A DNA stretch of 64,000 bases from Bacillota bacterium (lineage in GTDB: Bacteria > Bacillota > Bacilli > Paenibacillales > NBRC-103111). The translations under genes and the position numbers were made by a program. Location: contig JAEWMH010000020.1 in assembly GCA_023393235.1 (NCBI GenBank), positions 37,809-101,808 on the forward strand, written 5' to 3'. Below are positions 50,873-61,618 of this stretch, piece after piece; the first letter of the stretch is position 1, and each line of letters begins with the position of its first letter. The notes beneath the pieces were generated by a model that worked only from the letters and a program-made list of their open reading frames with translations, did no database searches and was not told where the DNA came from.

Positions 50873-53215
50873 ATGGTGCCGAATGCCAATAAAGGGAAGT
50901 TTCGCAAGATTCCCCTTTTGCCTTTGCGCGGGCTGCTTGTTTATCCCAGCATGGTGCTGCATCTGGACGTGGGCCGGGAAAAGTCAGTCAAAGCACTGGA
51001 AAAGGCCATGGTGGAGGACAGTCTGATTCTTCTGTGCTCCCAGTCCGAAATGAATATCGAGGAACCGACGAAAGAAGATATATACCGCGTGGGCACCGTT
51101 TCCCGCGTGCGCCAGATGCTGAAGCTGCCCAACGGCACCATCCGGGTGCTGGTGGAAGGGGTCAACCGGGCCGAGATTATGGAGTTTGTCAACAACGATG
51201 AATTCTATGAAGTAGCCGTCCGTGAATGGCATGAGAAGCCGGTGGAGGATCCCGAAATCGATGCGCTGATGCGCTCGGTGCTGAGCCAGTTTGAGCATTA
51301 TATCAATCTGTCCAAGAAGGTTACCCCGGAGACGCTGGCGGCTGTATCGGATATTGACGAGCCGGGCAGGCTGGCGGATGTGATCTGCAGTCATCTTTCT
51401 CTTAAAATCAAGGATAAGCAGGATATTCTGGAGACGCTGGATGTGCGGCAGCGCCTGGAGAAGCTGCTTGATTTCCTGAACAATGAGCGTGAGGTTCTGG
51501 AGCTGGAGCGGAAGATTAACCAGCGGGTCAAGAAGCAGATGGAAAAAACCCAGAAGGAATACTATCTCCGGGAGCAGATGAAGGCCATTCAGAAGGAACT
51601 GGGCGAGAAGGAAGGCCGGGCCGGCGAGGTGGAGGAGCTGCGCAGCCAGTTAGAAGGCAAAGAGCTGCCGGAGAAGGTTCGGGAGAAGGTGGAGAAGGAG
51701 ATTGACCGCCTGGAGAAAATGCCTGCTTCCTCGGCGGAGGGCGGTGTGATCCGCAACTACATCGATTGGCTTCTGGGCCTTCCTTGGGGCAAGCTGACCG
51801 AGGATGATCTGGACATTAACCGTGCTGAAGAGATTCTCAACGAGGATCATTACGGGCTGGAGAAACCCAAGGAACGGGTGCTGGAGTATCTGGCGGTGCA
51901 AAAGCTGGTGAAGCGCCTCAAAGGGCCGATCCTTTGTCTGGTGGGGCCTCCGGGTGTCGGTAAAACCTCCATTGCCCGTTCCATCGCCCGGTCCCTGGGA
52001 CGGCAGTTTATCCGGCTTTCCCTGGGCGGCGTCCGGGATGAGGCGGAAATCCGCGGCCACCGCAGAACCTATGTGGGAGCCATGCCGGGACGGATCATCC
52101 AAGGCATGAAAACCGCAGGCACGATGAATCCGGTGGTGCTGCTGGACGAAATCGACAAGATGGCCATGGACTTCCGCGGTGATCCTGCGTCCGCTTTGCT
52201 GGAGGTGCTGGATCCGGAACAGAACAATACCTTCAGCGATCATTTTATAGAGCTGCCCTTTGACCTGTCCAAGGTGATGTTCATTACCACAGCCAACGCC
52301 GCCCACAATATTCCCCGGCCCCTTTTGGACCGGATGGAGATGCTGTATATTCCGGGCTACACGGAAATTGAGAAGCTGAAAATCGCTGAACGGTATCTCC
52401 TGCCCAAGCAAAAACGGGAGCATGGCCTGGAGGAGGAGCAGCTGCAAGCCGGGGAGGATACGCTCCTGCAGGTGGTCCGGGAATACACCCGGGAGGCAGG
52501 AGTGCGGAATCTGGAGCAGCAGGTGGCCAGCCTCTGCCGGAAAGCCGCCAAGGAGATTGTGAAGGACCCGGAGAAGAAGGTGATTATGACCGGGGAGCTT
52601 CTGAAGGAATACCTGGGTCCGGCCAAGTTCCGCTACGGCATGGCCGAGGAGAAGGACCAGGTGGGAGCCGTTACCGGCTTGGCCTGGACAGAGGTTGGCG
52701 GGGATACGCTGGTTATTGAAGTGACGGTGATGCCCGGCACAGGCAAGCTGACGCTGACAGGAAAGCTGGGTGATGTGATGAAGGAATCCGCCCAGGCGGC
52801 CTTCAGCTATACCCGGTCCCGAGTGACTGAATTGAACATCCCGGCGGATTTCCACGAGAAAAATGATATTCATATCCATATCCCGGAAGGGGCTATACCG
52901 AAGGACGGACCTTCCGCAGGCATCACCATGGCAACTGCATTGATCTCTGCTTTGACGGATGTGCCGGTTTCCCGCCATGTGGCCATGACCGGGGAGATCA
53001 CCCTCCGCGGCAGGGTGCTGCCTATCGGCGGGCTGAAGGAGAAGTCCCTGGCCGCCCACCGGGCCGGAATCCGGACCGTCCTGATGCCCAAGGACAATGA
53101 GAAGGACCTGGAGGAAATCCCTGAGAGCATCCGGGAAGCCATGACCTTTATTCCCGTGGGGCATATGGATGAAGTGTTGAAGCATGCCCTTGTACAGCTT
53201 ATTCCCCAAACGTGA
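50873..53215 (+). CDS. lonA: ATP-dependent protease La (LonA)
   Basis: 780 residues: N-terminal substrate domain ('[20 protein letters not shown]'), coiled helical region, AAA+ domain with GPPGVGKTS and '[10 protein letters not shown]', and protease domain with Ser near 681 ('[15 protein letters not shown]'). General cytoplasmic quality-control protease. ATG at 50873 follows ggaggtg; the upstream frame from 50819 would include the promoter. Confidence 0.95.
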   Translation: MVPNANKGKFRKIPLLPLRGLLVYPSMVLHLDVGREKSVKALEKAMVEDSLILLCSQSEMNIEEPTKEDIYRVGTVSRVRQMLKLPNGTIRVLVEGVNRAEIMEFVNNDEFYEVAVREWHEKPVEDPEIDALMRSVLSQFEHYINLSKKVTPETLAAVSDIDEPGRLADVICSHLSLKIKDKQDILETLDVRQRLEKLLDFLNNEREVLELERKINQRVKKQMEKTQKEYYLREQMKAIQKELGEKEGRAGEVEELRSQLEGKELPEKVREKVEKEIDRLEKMPASSAEGGVIRNYIDWLLGLPWGKLTEDDLDINRAEEILNEDHYGLEKPKERVLEYLAVQKLVKRLKGPILCLVGPPGVGKTSIARSIARSLGRQFIRLSLGGVRDEAEIRGHRRTYVGAMPGRIIQGMKTAGTMNPVVLLDEIDKMAMDFRGDPASALLEVLDPEQNNTFSDHFIELPFDLSKVMFITTANAAHNIPRPLLDRMEMLYIPGYTEIEKLKIAERYLLPKQKREHGLEEEQLQAGEDTLLQVVREYTREAGVRNLEQQVASLCRKAAKEIVKDPEKKVIMTGELLKEYLGPAKFRYGMAEEKDQVGAVTGLAWTEVGGDTLVIEVTVMPGTGKLTLTGKLGDVMKESAQAAFSYTRSRVTELNIPADFHEKNDIHIHIPEGAIPKDGPSAGITMATALISALTDVPVSRHVAMTGEITLRGRVLPIGGLKEKSLAAHRAGIRTVLMPKDNEKDLEEIPESIREAMTFIPVGHMDEVLKHALVQLIPQT

Positions 53216-53289
53216 TGTAAGCACTGAACAATCCGGGGCTTTTTTGGGGGAGCGCCGGATAAAAGCAAGTTGGAGAGGTTGAATATCCT

Positions 53290-53922
53290 TTGAAGATTAT
53301 GAACGCGGAATTTATTATCAGCGCGGTTAGTCCCGCGCAATATCCTGAGGCCGCTCTGCCGGAGGTTGCTCTGGCAGGGCGCTCCAATGTCGGCAAAAGC
53401 TCCTTGATCAACCGGTTGATCAACCGGAAGAACCTGGCCCGGACAAGCTCCCAGCCCGGCAAAACCCAAACCCTGAACTATTACCGCATTAATGATCTGT
53501 TATACTTTGTGGATCTTCCGGGCTACGGCTATGCCAAGGTGTCCAAAACCAGGCGCGAGGAATGGGGCAAGTTTATTGAAGGCTATCTGACAGGGCGGGA
53601 GGAACTGAAGCTCCTGGTGCACCTCATTGACTTGCGCCATCCCCCTACCGCCGACGATATTGCCATGTACGAATGGTCCAAGCATATCGGTCTGACCGTT
53701 TGTGTAGTTGGCACCAAAGCGGACAAGATCTCCAAGGGCCATTGGCCCAAACATGCCAAGATTATCAAGGACAAGCTTGGCTTTGATCCGCGGGATTCCT
53801 TCGTGGTGTTCTCCTCGGAAACCGGCAAGGGCCGGGAGGAGCTCTGGGAGATTATCCGGGAGAAGGCAGGACTGCCGGCGGAGCAAGAGGAAGAAGCGCC
53901 AAAAGCGCCAAAAGCGCCTTAA
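53290..53922 (+). CDS. ysxC: Ribosome-biogenesis GTPase YsxC/EngB
   Basis: 210 residues. G1 'GRSNVGKSS', G3 'DLPGYG', G4 'TKADK' and G5 'FSSETGKG' are all present. Needed for 50S assembly. I take the TTG at 53290 ('[13 protein letters not shown]') because the alignment with the family N-terminus and the ggagagg 13 bases upstream fit; the ATG three codons later is too far from it. Follows lonA as in Bacillus. The C-terminus is an Ala/Pro/Lys repeat (EAPKAPKAP). Confidence 0.92.
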   Translation: MKIMNAEFIISAVSPAQYPEAALPEVALAGRSNVGKSSLINRLINRKNLARTSSQPGKTQTLNYYRINDLLYFVDLPGYGYAKVSKTRREEWGKFIEGYLTGREELKLLVHLIDLRHPPTADDIAMYEWSKHIGLTVCVVGTKADKISKGHWPKHAKIIKDKLGFDPRDSFVVFSSETGKGREELWEIIREKAGLPAEQEEEAPKAPKAP

Positions 53923-53937
53923 CCAAATAGAGCAATG

Positions 53938-53977
53938 TCTAAAGAGCAAGAAGCCTCGAGCTTCCTGCTCTTTTTCC
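53938..53977 (+). terminator. Terminator of the lonA-ysxC operon
   Basis: aagagcaagaagc / gcttcctgctctt stem and T-run. Confidence 0.8.
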
Positions 53978-54034
53978 CATTTTACGGCCATAGAATAGAT
54001 ACAGGCTATCGGAAATGGGAAGGAGAGAGTTTGG

Positions 54035-54565
54035 ATGAGGAGAAGGTGGTCCGGCTTCTGGCTTGCCGTGATGCTGTTTGTCCTGTTCGCGGCCATGCCC
54101 CTGTGGCAGCTGGCCGATTGGCGGTCTGCAAAACGCGAGAAGGAGGAGGCGGTGGTTTTGCTGTATCAGGTTGCTTTGTTCCAGATGGAAATGATGGGCA
54201 GCGCCATCGCCCAAAAAAGCGCTCCGTCCGGCACAGCGGAGCTGGAGGAGTGGAGGCGTGCGCTGTTCTCGGCGGCTTATGCCCATGAGCGGTTAAGCAC
54301 GGCCGTTCACGGCAGCGTACCGGCCAAGCTGGAGGGGCTGGAGACACTCATGCAATGGATTTCGAGAGTACAGGTTGGGGGTGCGAGGCCCCTAGCGAAG
54401 GAGGAGGCGGAGCTATTGAAGCAAGCCGCCCCGCTGTGCGGCAAGCTGGTGACGGCTTACGGAAGGCTGATGGAAGGTAGCTCCAGTATTTCGGAGTCGG
54501 CAGGCAGCGACCTGAAGAAAACGAATGCAGAGCTTGCAGAAACGGTGAGAAAGAAATTAAAATAA
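54035..54565 (+). CDS. Hypothetical membrane-anchored helical protein
   Basis: 176 residues. One N-terminal membrane segment (residues ~7-26, 'GFWLAVMLFVLFAAMPLWQL') followed by a charged, helical extracytoplasmic part rich in Ala, Glu and Leu. ATG follows aggagag. No family recognised. It stands between ysxC and hemA, where Bacillus has no extra gene; the spacer after it holds the hemA promoter. Confidence 0.55.
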   Translation: MRRRWSGFWLAVMLFVLFAAMPLWQLADWRSAKREKEEAVVLLYQVALFQMEMMGSAIAQKSAPSGTAELEEWRRALFSAAYAHERLSTAVHGSVPAKLEGLETLMQWISRVQVGGARPLAKEEAELLKQAAPLCGKLVTAYGRLMEGSSSISESAGSDLKKTNAELAETVRKKLK

Positions 54566-54653
54566 ACCTTGAACGGATGATTCCAAACTTGGAAAGGCAA
54601 GCTAAATGGTAAACGCTGGCTGTAAGCCTGTTCAAGATTTGGACACAGTTATT

Positions 54654-54683
54654 TAAGAATCATTCTAATAAGTGTGATATAAT
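54654..54683 (+). promoter_or_regulatory. hemA operon promoter with PerR-like box
   Basis: -10 TATAAT at 54678-54683. The 15-bp TAAGAATCATTCTAA at 54654-54668 fits the PerR consensus at 11 of 14 defined positions and overlaps the -35 area. Bacillus hemA operons are PerR-regulated, so this location is expected. Confidence 0.6.
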
Positions 54684-54765
54684 TTGAACAAAGCGTTAAT
54701 CTTGCAATAACATATAGGGTAAGGTCTTAACCAGTACCCAAGACAAAGAGAAGGCGGGTGTACAT

Positions 54766-56163
54766 GTGCACATTGTGACGGTGGGACTTAATCATAGAAC
54801 AGCTCCTGTTGAAATCCGGGAGAAATTCACCTTTGCGCCCGACCGGCTTCCCGATGCGCTAGAGGTTCTGAAAGGTACCAAAAGTGTGCTGGAATGTGTC
54901 ATCGTGGGCACCTGCAACCGCACCGAAGTGTACGCGGCGGTAGACCGCAAATATAAATCGGGTCTTTTCCTCCGGAGCTTCCTGGAGCAGTGGTTCCAGG
55001 TTCCGCGGAGCGAGTTCGAGCCCTATCTGTACGTATATGAAGACAATCTGGCTGTGGAGCATCTGTTCCGGGTGGCGTCCGGTTTGGATTCCATGATCAT
55101 CGGGGAAACGCAGATTCTCGGCCAGGTGAAGGATGCGTTCCTCCTCTCCCAACGGGAAGGGGCCACAGGAACACTCTTTAATACTTTATTTAAACAAGCG
55201 GTAACCTTCGCTAAACGGGCCCATGCGGAAACCTCTATCGGTGACAATCCGGTATCCGTCAGCTACGCCGCGGTGGAGCTGGGCAAGCGGATCCTGCACG
55301 GGCTGGAGCATAAGAATGCGTTGATCATCGGCGCCGGTAAAATGAGTGAGTTAACCGCCAAGCATCTCCAGGGCGCTGGCATCAACGGCCTGATGGTGGT
55401 AAACCGTACGCTTCAGAATGCCATGCAGCTGGCTTCACGCTTCCAGGGAACCGCCCATCCTTATGGCCAGCTGGCGGAGCTGCTGCCGGAGGCGGATATT
55501 GTCATCAGCTCCTCCGGCTCGCAGGAGTTTGTCCTGGACCAAGAGCAGGTCCGCCGGACACTGCAGAGCCGTGAGGCCAACCGCCCGTTGTTCATGGTGG
55601 ACATTGCCGTTCCCCGCAACTTGGATCCTGCCATCGGAGAGCTGCCGGGTGTGCATCTTTTTGATATCGATGATCTGGAGTCTCTGGTAGAGTCCAATCT
55701 GGAGGGACGGCGCCGGGAAGCGGACAAGCTGACGGCGGAGATTGAGCGGGAGGCTGCGGACTTCCAGCAGTGGATGAAGACCTTGAAGGTCACCCCTGTT
55801 ATCCGGGCGCTTCAGGAGAAATCCAACCGCATCTACGAAGAGACGATGGAGAGTATGATGAAGAAGCTGCCCGGTCTCGATGAGCGGGAGCAGAAGGTAA
55901 TCCGCAAGCTGGCCAAGAGCATTGTCAACCAGATGATGCGGGATCCCATTCTCCGGGTGAAGGAAATGGCCGGTGGCCGATACGGGGAAGAGGCGCTGGG
56001 CATGTTTACGGAGCTGTTCGCCCTGGAAGGGATACTTGCGGAGCAGGAGGAGGCGCCCTCCGGCTCAATTGCCGGGCGGATGGCGGGGAAAAGCGGCCAG
56101 GAGCTGGGTGGTATGCCGGCCCTGCTGGCACGCAACGGGACGGAAGCAATGGCGGGTTCGTGA
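54766..56163 (+). CDS. hemA: Glutamyl-tRNA reductase
   Basis: 465 residues. 'GTCNRTEVYA' holds the catalytic Cys at about residue 50; the NADPH domain shows 'ALIIGAGKMSELTAKHL', and a C-terminal dimerisation helix follows. It converts Glu-tRNA to glutamate-1-semialdehyde, the first committed step of C5 heme synthesis. Starts at GTG; the overlapping ATG is out of frame. The final 30 residues are a poorly conserved tail. Confidence 0.95.
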   Translation: MHIVTVGLNHRTAPVEIREKFTFAPDRLPDALEVLKGTKSVLECVIVGTCNRTEVYAAVDRKYKSGLFLRSFLEQWFQVPRSEFEPYLYVYEDNLAVEHLFRVASGLDSMIIGETQILGQVKDAFLLSQREGATGTLFNTLFKQAVTFAKRAHAETSIGDNPVSVSYAAVELGKRILHGLEHKNALIIGAGKMSELTAKHLQGAGINGLMVVNRTLQNAMQLASRFQGTAHPYGQLAELLPEADIVISSSGSQEFVLDQEQVRRTLQSREANRPLFMVDIAVPRNLDPAIGELPGVHLFDIDDLESLVESNLEGRRREADKLTAEIEREAADFQQWMKTLKVTPVIRALQEKSNRIYEETMESMMKKLPGLDEREQKVIRKLAKSIVNQMMRDPILRVKEMAGGRYGEEALGMFTELFALEGILAEQEEAPSGSIAGRMAGKSGQELGGMPALLARNGTEAMAGS

Positions 56164-56286
56164 GGCGGACCCGCTTCTTTTGCCATTATGGAGCTTTCCC
56201 TAATTTGGAAGTGTACAGAGATGCAGCCCCCACAGGGGTTGAAGAGGAAACGGGATTTTCATCATGGGATGTGGATGTGAGCCGGC

Positions 56287-56973
56287 ATGGAAGGATATTT
56301 CCCCGTGCTGCTGCGGCTGGAGGACAAGCCCTGCCTGGTTGTAGGCGGAGGCCCGGTTGCGGAGCGGCGGATTGCCTCGCTTATGGAGGCGAGGGCGAAG
56401 GTAAGGGTGGTCAGTCCGAGCATAACCGGAGCCATTAGACAATGGGCGGAAGAGGGATTGCTGGAAGCGGAGGAACGGCCGTATTCGTCCGGGGACCAAG
56501 ACGGAATGTACCTGGTCATTGCCGCCACCGATGATGCCGGCGTTAATGACGAGGTGCTGGAGCTGGCGCGCCGCCATAACCGTGCGGTCAATATGGTGGA
56601 ACGGCCGGAGCTGGGCGACTTTATTGTCCCCTCTGTTGTGCGCAGGGGCAAGCTGGTCATTGCCGTCTCCACCCTGGGTGCCAGTCCGTCCGTCGCTGCT
56701 TCGGTACGGCGGCAGATTGAGGCCTGCTTCGGTGAGGAGTATGAGACCTACCTCGATTTCTTAAGCGAATTCCGCCTGCGTACCCAGGAGCTGGTGCAGG
56801 ATACCCGGGCAAGGCAGGAGCTGTATCGTTCGGTTCTGCAGGAGAATGTGCTCGAAAAAATCAAAAACGGCGAATTTGAAGAATGGAGAAGCCGCGTGAT
56901 GAGCCAGATGGATGGTTGTCCTCCGTCCGGACCGGTTTCTCCTGACGGAGGAGAAGCATGCGCAAAATTGTAA
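56287..56973 (+). CDS. sirC: Precorrin-2 dehydrogenase / sirohydrochlorin ferrochelatase-like protein
   Basis: 228 residues. 'CLVVGGGPVAERRI' is the NAD-binding loop; 'NDEVLELARRHNRAVNMVER' and 'GDFIVPSVVRRGKLVIAVST' are the classic Met8/YlnF stretches. It oxidises precorrin-2 on the way to siroheme. It takes the place that hemX has in Bacillus. Its last 16 bases overlap hemC. Confidence 0.88.
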   Translation: MEGYFPVLLRLEDKPCLVVGGGPVAERRIASLMEARAKVRVVSPSITGAIRQWAEEGLLEAEERPYSSGDQDGMYLVIAATDDAGVNDEVLELARRHNRAVNMVERPELGDFIVPSVVRRGKLVIAVSTLGASPSVAASVRRQIEACFGEEYETYLDFLSEFRLRTQELVQDTRARQELYRSVLQENVLEKIKNGEFEEWRSRVMSQMDGCPPSGPVSPDGGEACAKL

Positions 56974-57899
56974 TCGGTACCCGGCAGAGTGCCTTGGCGC
57001 TGACCCAAAGCGGACAAGTGGTGGAGCTGCTGCGTGAAGCGGCCCGTAGAACTGGGGTGGAAGCCGAGTTTGAGCTGAAGAAAATTGTGACCAAGGGCGA
57101 CCGGATTCTGGATGTTTCTTTGTCCAAGGTTGGCGGCAAAGGCCTGTTTGTGAAGGAAATCGAACATGCTCTTCTGGAGGAAGAGATTGATCTGGCCATT
57201 CACAGCATGAAGGACATGCCGGCAGAGCTTCCGGAAGGGTTGGTCATCGGTGGGGTGCCCCCTCGTGAGGACCCCAGGGACTGCCTGATTACCCGGAGCG
57301 GCGGAGGTTTCGAAGCCCTGCCCACTGGCGCACGGGTAGGAACCTCCAGCCTGCGGCGGGCCTGCCAGCTGAAGGCGGCCCGGCCCGACTTGGTTATGGA
57401 GGTGCTTCGCGGCAACATCGATTCCCGGCTGCGCAGGCTTGATAAGGGAGAGATGGATGCGGTCATTCTGGCTGCCGCCGGTCTGCACCGGATGGGCTGG
57501 CAAAACCGGGTCACGGAATATCTGAAACCAGAGCTTTGTCTGCCTGCTGTGGGCCAGGGGGCCTTGGCCATTGAATGCCGCAGCGGGGACGCCTTTATCC
57601 TGGAGCTGCTGGCTGCGGTTACCCACGAGGAGACCCGCCGGGCAGTAGCGGCCGAACGCAGCTTTTTGGATACGCTGCAGGGAGGCTGCCAGGTGCCTAT
57701 CGGGGCATATGCCGCCTTTCTTCCCGATGGGCAGCTTTCCCTTACGGGTATGGTGGGGGAGCCGGACGGCAGCGTTCTGCTGAAGGATACCCTTACGGGA
57801 GATGATCCCGAAGCAATGGGCATCCGGTTAGCCGGGACATTGATCAGCCGAGGAGCCGGCCGGATCCTGGCGAAGGTGAGGAGTGAAGCGCATGAATAA
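56958..57899 (+). CDS. hemC: Porphobilinogen deaminase (hydroxymethylbilane synthase)
   Basis: 313 residues. 'IGTRQSALALTQSGQV', 'SKVGGKGLFVKEIEHAL' with 'DLAIHSMKDMPAEL', and the dipyrromethane-cofactor Cys in 'LQGGCQVPIGAYA'. It polymerises four porphobilinogens. ATG preceded by cggaggagaag inside sirC. Confidence 0.95.
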   Translation: MRKIVIGTRQSALALTQSGQVVELLREAARRTGVEAEFELKKIVTKGDRILDVSLSKVGGKGLFVKEIEHALLEEEIDLAIHSMKDMPAELPEGLVIGGVPPREDPRDCLITRSGGGFEALPTGARVGTSSLRRACQLKAARPDLVMEVLRGNIDSRLRRLDKGEMDAVILAAAGLHRMGWQNRVTEYLKPELCLPAVGQGALAIECRSGDAFILELLAAVTHEETRRAVAAERSFLDTLQGGCQVPIGAYAAFLPDGQLSLTGMVGEPDGSVLLKDTLTGDDPEAMGIRLAGTLISRGAGRILAKVRSEAHE

Positions 57900-59445
57900 G
57901 GAACAACAGCCTTTAAGCAGACCTGGTACCGTGTACCTCATCGGAGCCGGGCCGGGTGATTCGAAGCTGATTACCGTCCGGGGGGCGGAATGTATTGCCA
58001 AGGCAGATACGGTTGTCTATGACCGGCTTGCCAATCCCCGTCTTTTGCGTTATATGAAGCCGGGGGCGGAGAAGATCTACGTGGGCAAGCTGCCGGACAG
58101 GCATACTCTGCGGCAAGAGGAGATTAACCGTTTGCTGGCGGATTTGGCCCTGGACGGCAAAACCGTAGCCCGGCTCAAAGGGGGAGATCCCAGTATTTTT
58201 GGCCGGGTGGGAGAGGAAGCGGAGCTATTGGCTGCGGAGGGGGTGCCCTTCGAGATTGTGCCCGGCATTACCTCGGCGATCGCGGTACCGGCTTATGCGG
58301 GTATCCCCGTAACACACCGGGATTATACCTCGTCGCTGGCGATTATAACCGGGCATGAGGATCCGGCGAAGACGGAAAGCAGCCATGATTGGAAGAAGCT
58401 TGCCACCGCAACCGGCACCAGCATTTTCCTGATGGGCATCGCCAATCTTCCATACATATGCGATTCACTTGTTACGAACGGACGTGCCGCGGATACTCCG
58501 GTGGCGCTGATCCGCTGGGGAACCCGGCCGGAGCAAGAGACCCTGACGGGAACCCTCGCTACTATTGTGGAGCAGGCCAGGAAAGCAGACTTTCAGTCTC
58601 CTGCCATCATTATTGTCGGCGAGGTGGTGAAGCTCCGGGAAACCTTAAGCTGGTATGAGAAAAAGCCTCTGTTCGGCAAACGGGTACTGGTCACCCGGGC
58701 CCGCAGCCAATCCAGTGCCTTGGCGGAGCAAATCGACGAGCTGGGCGGCGAGGCGGTGGAATTTCCGGTGATCCGCCTGCGGGAGCCGGAGGCGCCTCTC
58801 GTCCGGGCCGCGCTGGATGAGGCATTGGGCCGCCTGGGGGACTTTGATTGGGTGCTGTTCACCAGCCCCAATGGGGTCAGCTACTTTTTCCGGCGGCTGC
58901 AGCAGTTGGGTGTGGACATCCGCACCATGCATAAAGCCAGAGTAGCGGCGGTCGGACCCAAAACCGCAGAAATGCTCGCGGAACGGGGGATTATGGCGGA
59001 ACGCCTTCCGGTCAAATTCCAGGGGGAGGGACTTCTGGAGGCGATCCTGCCCCAGCTGGCTCCGGGCCAAGAGGCGCTTTTGCCCCGCTCGGACATTGCC
59101 CGGGATTATTTGCCTGTGAAGCTGAAGGAATTGGGGCTAGGCGTTACAGAAGTGGATGTATATGAAACTGTGCTGGAGGATGACCGGTCCGATGAGGTGC
59201 TGGAGCAGCTCCGCGGCGGGGACATTCATGTGATTACCTTCACCAGCTCCTCCACGGTGGATAATCTCTTCGCCATTCTGCAAAAAGCGGGTGTTCCAGA
59301 GCCTGCTGCCCTGCTCGCCAATGCCGCTATCGTATGCATCGGCCCGCTGACGGCGGATACTGCCCGCAAACATGGCCTGCGCGTGGATGCGGTGGCTGCC
59401 GAAGCAACCATCGATTCATTGGTGGACACCCTTTCCCGCCTGTAG
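57892..59445 (+). CDS. cobA-hemD: Fused uroporphyrinogen-III C-methyltransferase / uroporphyrinogen-III synthase
   Basis: 517 residues in two parts. Residues ~10-255 are the SAM-dependent methyltransferase ('YLIGAGPGDSKLITVRGAE', 'VARLKGGDPSIFGRVGEEA', 'GITSAIAVPAYAGIPVTHRD'). Residues ~265-515 are the uroporphyrinogen-III synthase ('RVLVTRARSQSSALAEQI', 'DWVLFTSPNGVSYFF', 'VITFTSSSTVDNLF'). One chain thus makes uroporphyrinogen III and methylates it to precorrin-2. The ATG at 57892 overlaps the hemC stop and has gaggag upstream. Confidence 0.92.
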   Translation: MNKEQQPLSRPGTVYLIGAGPGDSKLITVRGAECIAKADTVVYDRLANPRLLRYMKPGAEKIYVGKLPDRHTLRQEEINRLLADLALDGKTVARLKGGDPSIFGRVGEEAELLAAEGVPFEIVPGITSAIAVPAYAGIPVTHRDYTSSLAIITGHEDPAKTESSHDWKKLATATGTSIFLMGIANLPYICDSLVTNGRAADTPVALIRWGTRPEQETLTGTLATIVEQARKADFQSPAIIIVGEVVKLRETLSWYEKKPLFGKRVLVTRARSQSSALAEQIDELGGEAVEFPVIRLREPEAPLVRAALDEALGRLGDFDWVLFTSPNGVSYFFRRLQQLGVDIRTMHKARVAAVGPKTAEMLAERGIMAERLPVKFQGEGLLEAILPQLAPGQEALLPRSDIARDYLPVKLKELGLGVTEVDVYETVLEDDRSDEVLEQLRGGDIHVITFTSSSTVDNLFAILQKAGVPEPAALLANAAIVCIGPLTADTARKHGLRVDAVAAEATIDSLVDTLSRL

Positions 59446-59475
59446 ACCTAATTTCATATTAAAAAGGAGTCTTGC

Positions 59476-60483
59476 ATGATGAGCTTTCCCTTGATCCGCC
59501 ACCGCCGGCTGCGCGGCAATACGGCTATCCGCAATCTTGTGCGTGAGCATGCACTTTCGGTACATGATCTGATTTATCCGCTGTTTGCCGTTCCGGGAAC
59601 CGGCATCCGCGAGGAAATCCCTTCCATGCCGGGTGTATATCATCTGTCGTTGGATATGCTGACTAGTGAGCTGGACGAGATTGTGGAGCTGGGCATTCAG
59701 GGCATTCTGCTGTTTGGGGTGCCGGAGCACAAGGATGAATGCGGCTCAGGAGCCTACCATGAGCACGGGATTGTGCAGGAAGCCACCCGTTATATTAAAA
59801 AGCGGCACCCGCAGCTTCTGGTCATTGCGGATACGTGCCTGTGCCAGTTTACCAGCCACGGGCATTGCGGCGTGGTTCATCATAATGAGGTGCTGGGCCA
59901 GGCGGAGGTAGACAATGACGCCAGCCTGGAGCTTTTGGTGGCAACGGCTGTCTCTCAGGCCCAGGCGGGAGCCGACATCATTGCTCCTTCCAATATGATG
60001 GACGGCTTCGTCCATGCCATCCGGACAGGCCTTGATGAAGCGGGCTTCCGGCATGTGCCGGTGATGTCCTACGCCGTCAAGTACGCCTCTGCCTTCTACG
60101 GCCCCTTCCGGGAGGCTGCCCATTCCGCCCCCCAATTCGGCGACCGACGGACCTATCAGATGGACCCGGCCAATGTCCGGGAGGCCTTGCGGGAAGCGGA
60201 GTCCGACGTGGTGGAGGGCGCAGACTTCCTGATGGTGAAGCCGGCGCTGGCCTATATGGATGTGATCCGGCTGCTGAAGGAGAGCTTTGATCTGCCGGTA
60301 GTAGCCTATAATGTCAGTGGTGAATATTCCATGGTGAAGGCCGCCGCCGCACAGGGCTGGATCGACGAAAAGTCCGTGGTGCTGGAGATGCTGACCGGCA
60401 TGAAACGGGCCGGTGCGGACGTGATTCTCACCTATTTCGCCAAGGATGTGGCGCGTTGGCTTAAGGGGCTGCCAGGAAATTAG
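59476..60483 (+). CDS. hemB: Porphobilinogen synthase (delta-aminolevulinate dehydratase)
   Basis: 335 residues. The zinc/metal Cys cluster is '[14 protein letters not shown]', and the Schiff-base lysines are in '[17 protein letters not shown]' and '[13 protein letters not shown]'. It condenses two ALA molecules to porphobilinogen. ATG at 59476 follows aaaaggag. Confidence 0.95.
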   Translation: MMSFPLIRHRRLRGNTAIRNLVREHALSVHDLIYPLFAVPGTGIREEIPSMPGVYHLSLDMLTSELDEIVELGIQGILLFGVPEHKDECGSGAYHEHGIVQEATRYIKKRHPQLLVIADTCLCQFTSHGHCGVVHHNEVLGQAEVDNDASLELLVATAVSQAQAGADIIAPSNMMDGFVHAIRTGLDEAGFRHVPVMSYAVKYASAFYGPFREAAHSAPQFGDRRTYQMDPANVREALREAESDVVEGADFLMVKPALAYMDVIRLLKESFDLPVVAYNVSGEYSMVKAAAAQGWIDEKSVVLEMLTGMKRAGADVILTYFAKDVARWLKGLPGN

Positions 60484-60517
60484 CACCAGCAGTTATTTCC
60501 AGATAGGAGGGGTGGAC

Positions 60518-61618
60518 ATGTCACTACGCAATATTGACGAGTTGGATGCTGCGATTTTGAATATTTTGCAGGAAGGCATCGATCTGGTGGAGCGTCCCTT
60601 CCAGGCCATCGGGGAACGGGCAGGTTTGACCGAAGAGGAGGTTATGACCCGCATTGTAGCACTGAAGGAAGGTACCATCCGGCAGATTTCTGCGATTTTC
60701 GATACACGGACCTTGGGCTATTCCTCCAGCCTGGTGGCGGCGCGCATCGCTCCGGAGCGTCTGGATGAAGCGGCTGCCATCATTAACCGGCATCCCGGGG
60801 TTACGCATAACTACAAGCGCAATCACAGCTTCAATTTGTGGTTCACTCTTGCGGTTCCCCCCAATTCCAGACTGGGACTGGAGGAGACCGTGCGCATTCT
60901 GGGCGAGCAGGCCGGGGTGGAAGCCATCCGGATGCTGCCGACTCTGAAGCTTTTCAAAATCGGTGTCAACCTGGACATGTCCGGCAAGCAGGATCTGACC
61001 AAAACCAAAGCCGCGCCCCAATACCGTGAGGAGGACCGCAGCCAGGCCTCCCGTGTGGTCACGGAGCGGGATATCCGGATGATCCGGGAGCTGCAGAAGG
61101 ATCTGCCTGTTGTGCCCCGCCCCTTTGACCAGTGGGCCGTCAATGCGGGAGTTACGGTGCAGGAGCTTCTGGAGGGCGCCAAGGCTTTTGTGGAGAAAAA
61201 ACAAATGCGCCGCTACTCCGCCGTACTGAACCACCGGAAGGCGGGTTATACGGCTAACGGGATGGGTGTGTGGATGGTGCCGCCGGAACGGACCGATGAG
61301 GTCGGGTACCGGATGGCCGAGTTCAAGGCGGTTAGCCACTGTTACCTGCGGCCGGTGTACGAGGATTGGCCGTACAATATATTCACGATGGTGCACGGGC
61401 GGTCCGTGGACGAATGCGAGTCCATTCTGCAGGCGATTGAGGATGAGACAGGCATTACCCAGCGGATTACGCTGTATTCCACCAAGGAGTACAAGAAAAC
61501 CCGCGTTTCCTATTTCACTCCGGAAATGGATGCCTGGGAGGACGAGGTAATCCGCCGGGGGGAAGCCGGAACAGCGGCGGCAAAGGGAGAGGTTGATTAT
61601 GCAGCGGGCAAGAATTGA
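60518..61618 (+). CDS. AhbA-AhbB-like fusion (siroheme decarboxylase / Lrp-AsnC family)
   Basis: 366 residues that contain two tandem AsnC/Lrp-type units. The first has '[18 protein letters not shown]' near residue 105; the second, from about 185, has '[20 protein letters not shown]'. Those two segments are the conserved substrate-side loops of AhbA and AhbB, which decarboxylate siroheme in the alternative heme pathway. It lies between hemB and hemL. Either it acts on siroheme made by cobA/hemD and sirC, or it is a tetrapyrrole-binding regulator. ahbC and ahbD are not in the window. ATG has ggaggggtgg upstream. Confidence 0.75.
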   Translation: MSLRNIDELDAAILNILQEGIDLVERPFQAIGERAGLTEEEVMTRIVALKEGTIRQISAIFDTRTLGYSSSLVAARIAPERLDEAAAIINRHPGVTHNYKRNHSFNLWFTLAVPPNSRLGLEETVRILGEQAGVEAIRMLPTLKLFKIGVNLDMSGKQDLTKTKAAPQYREEDRSQASRVVTERDIRMIRELQKDLPVVPRPFDQWAVNAGVTVQELLEGAKAFVEKKQMRRYSAVLNHRKAGYTANGMGVWMVPPERTDEVGYRMAEFKAVSHCYLRPVYEDWPYNIFTMVHGRSVDECESILQAIEDETGITQRITLYSTKEYKKTRVSYFTPEMDAWEDEVIRRGEAGTAAAKGEVDYAAGKN

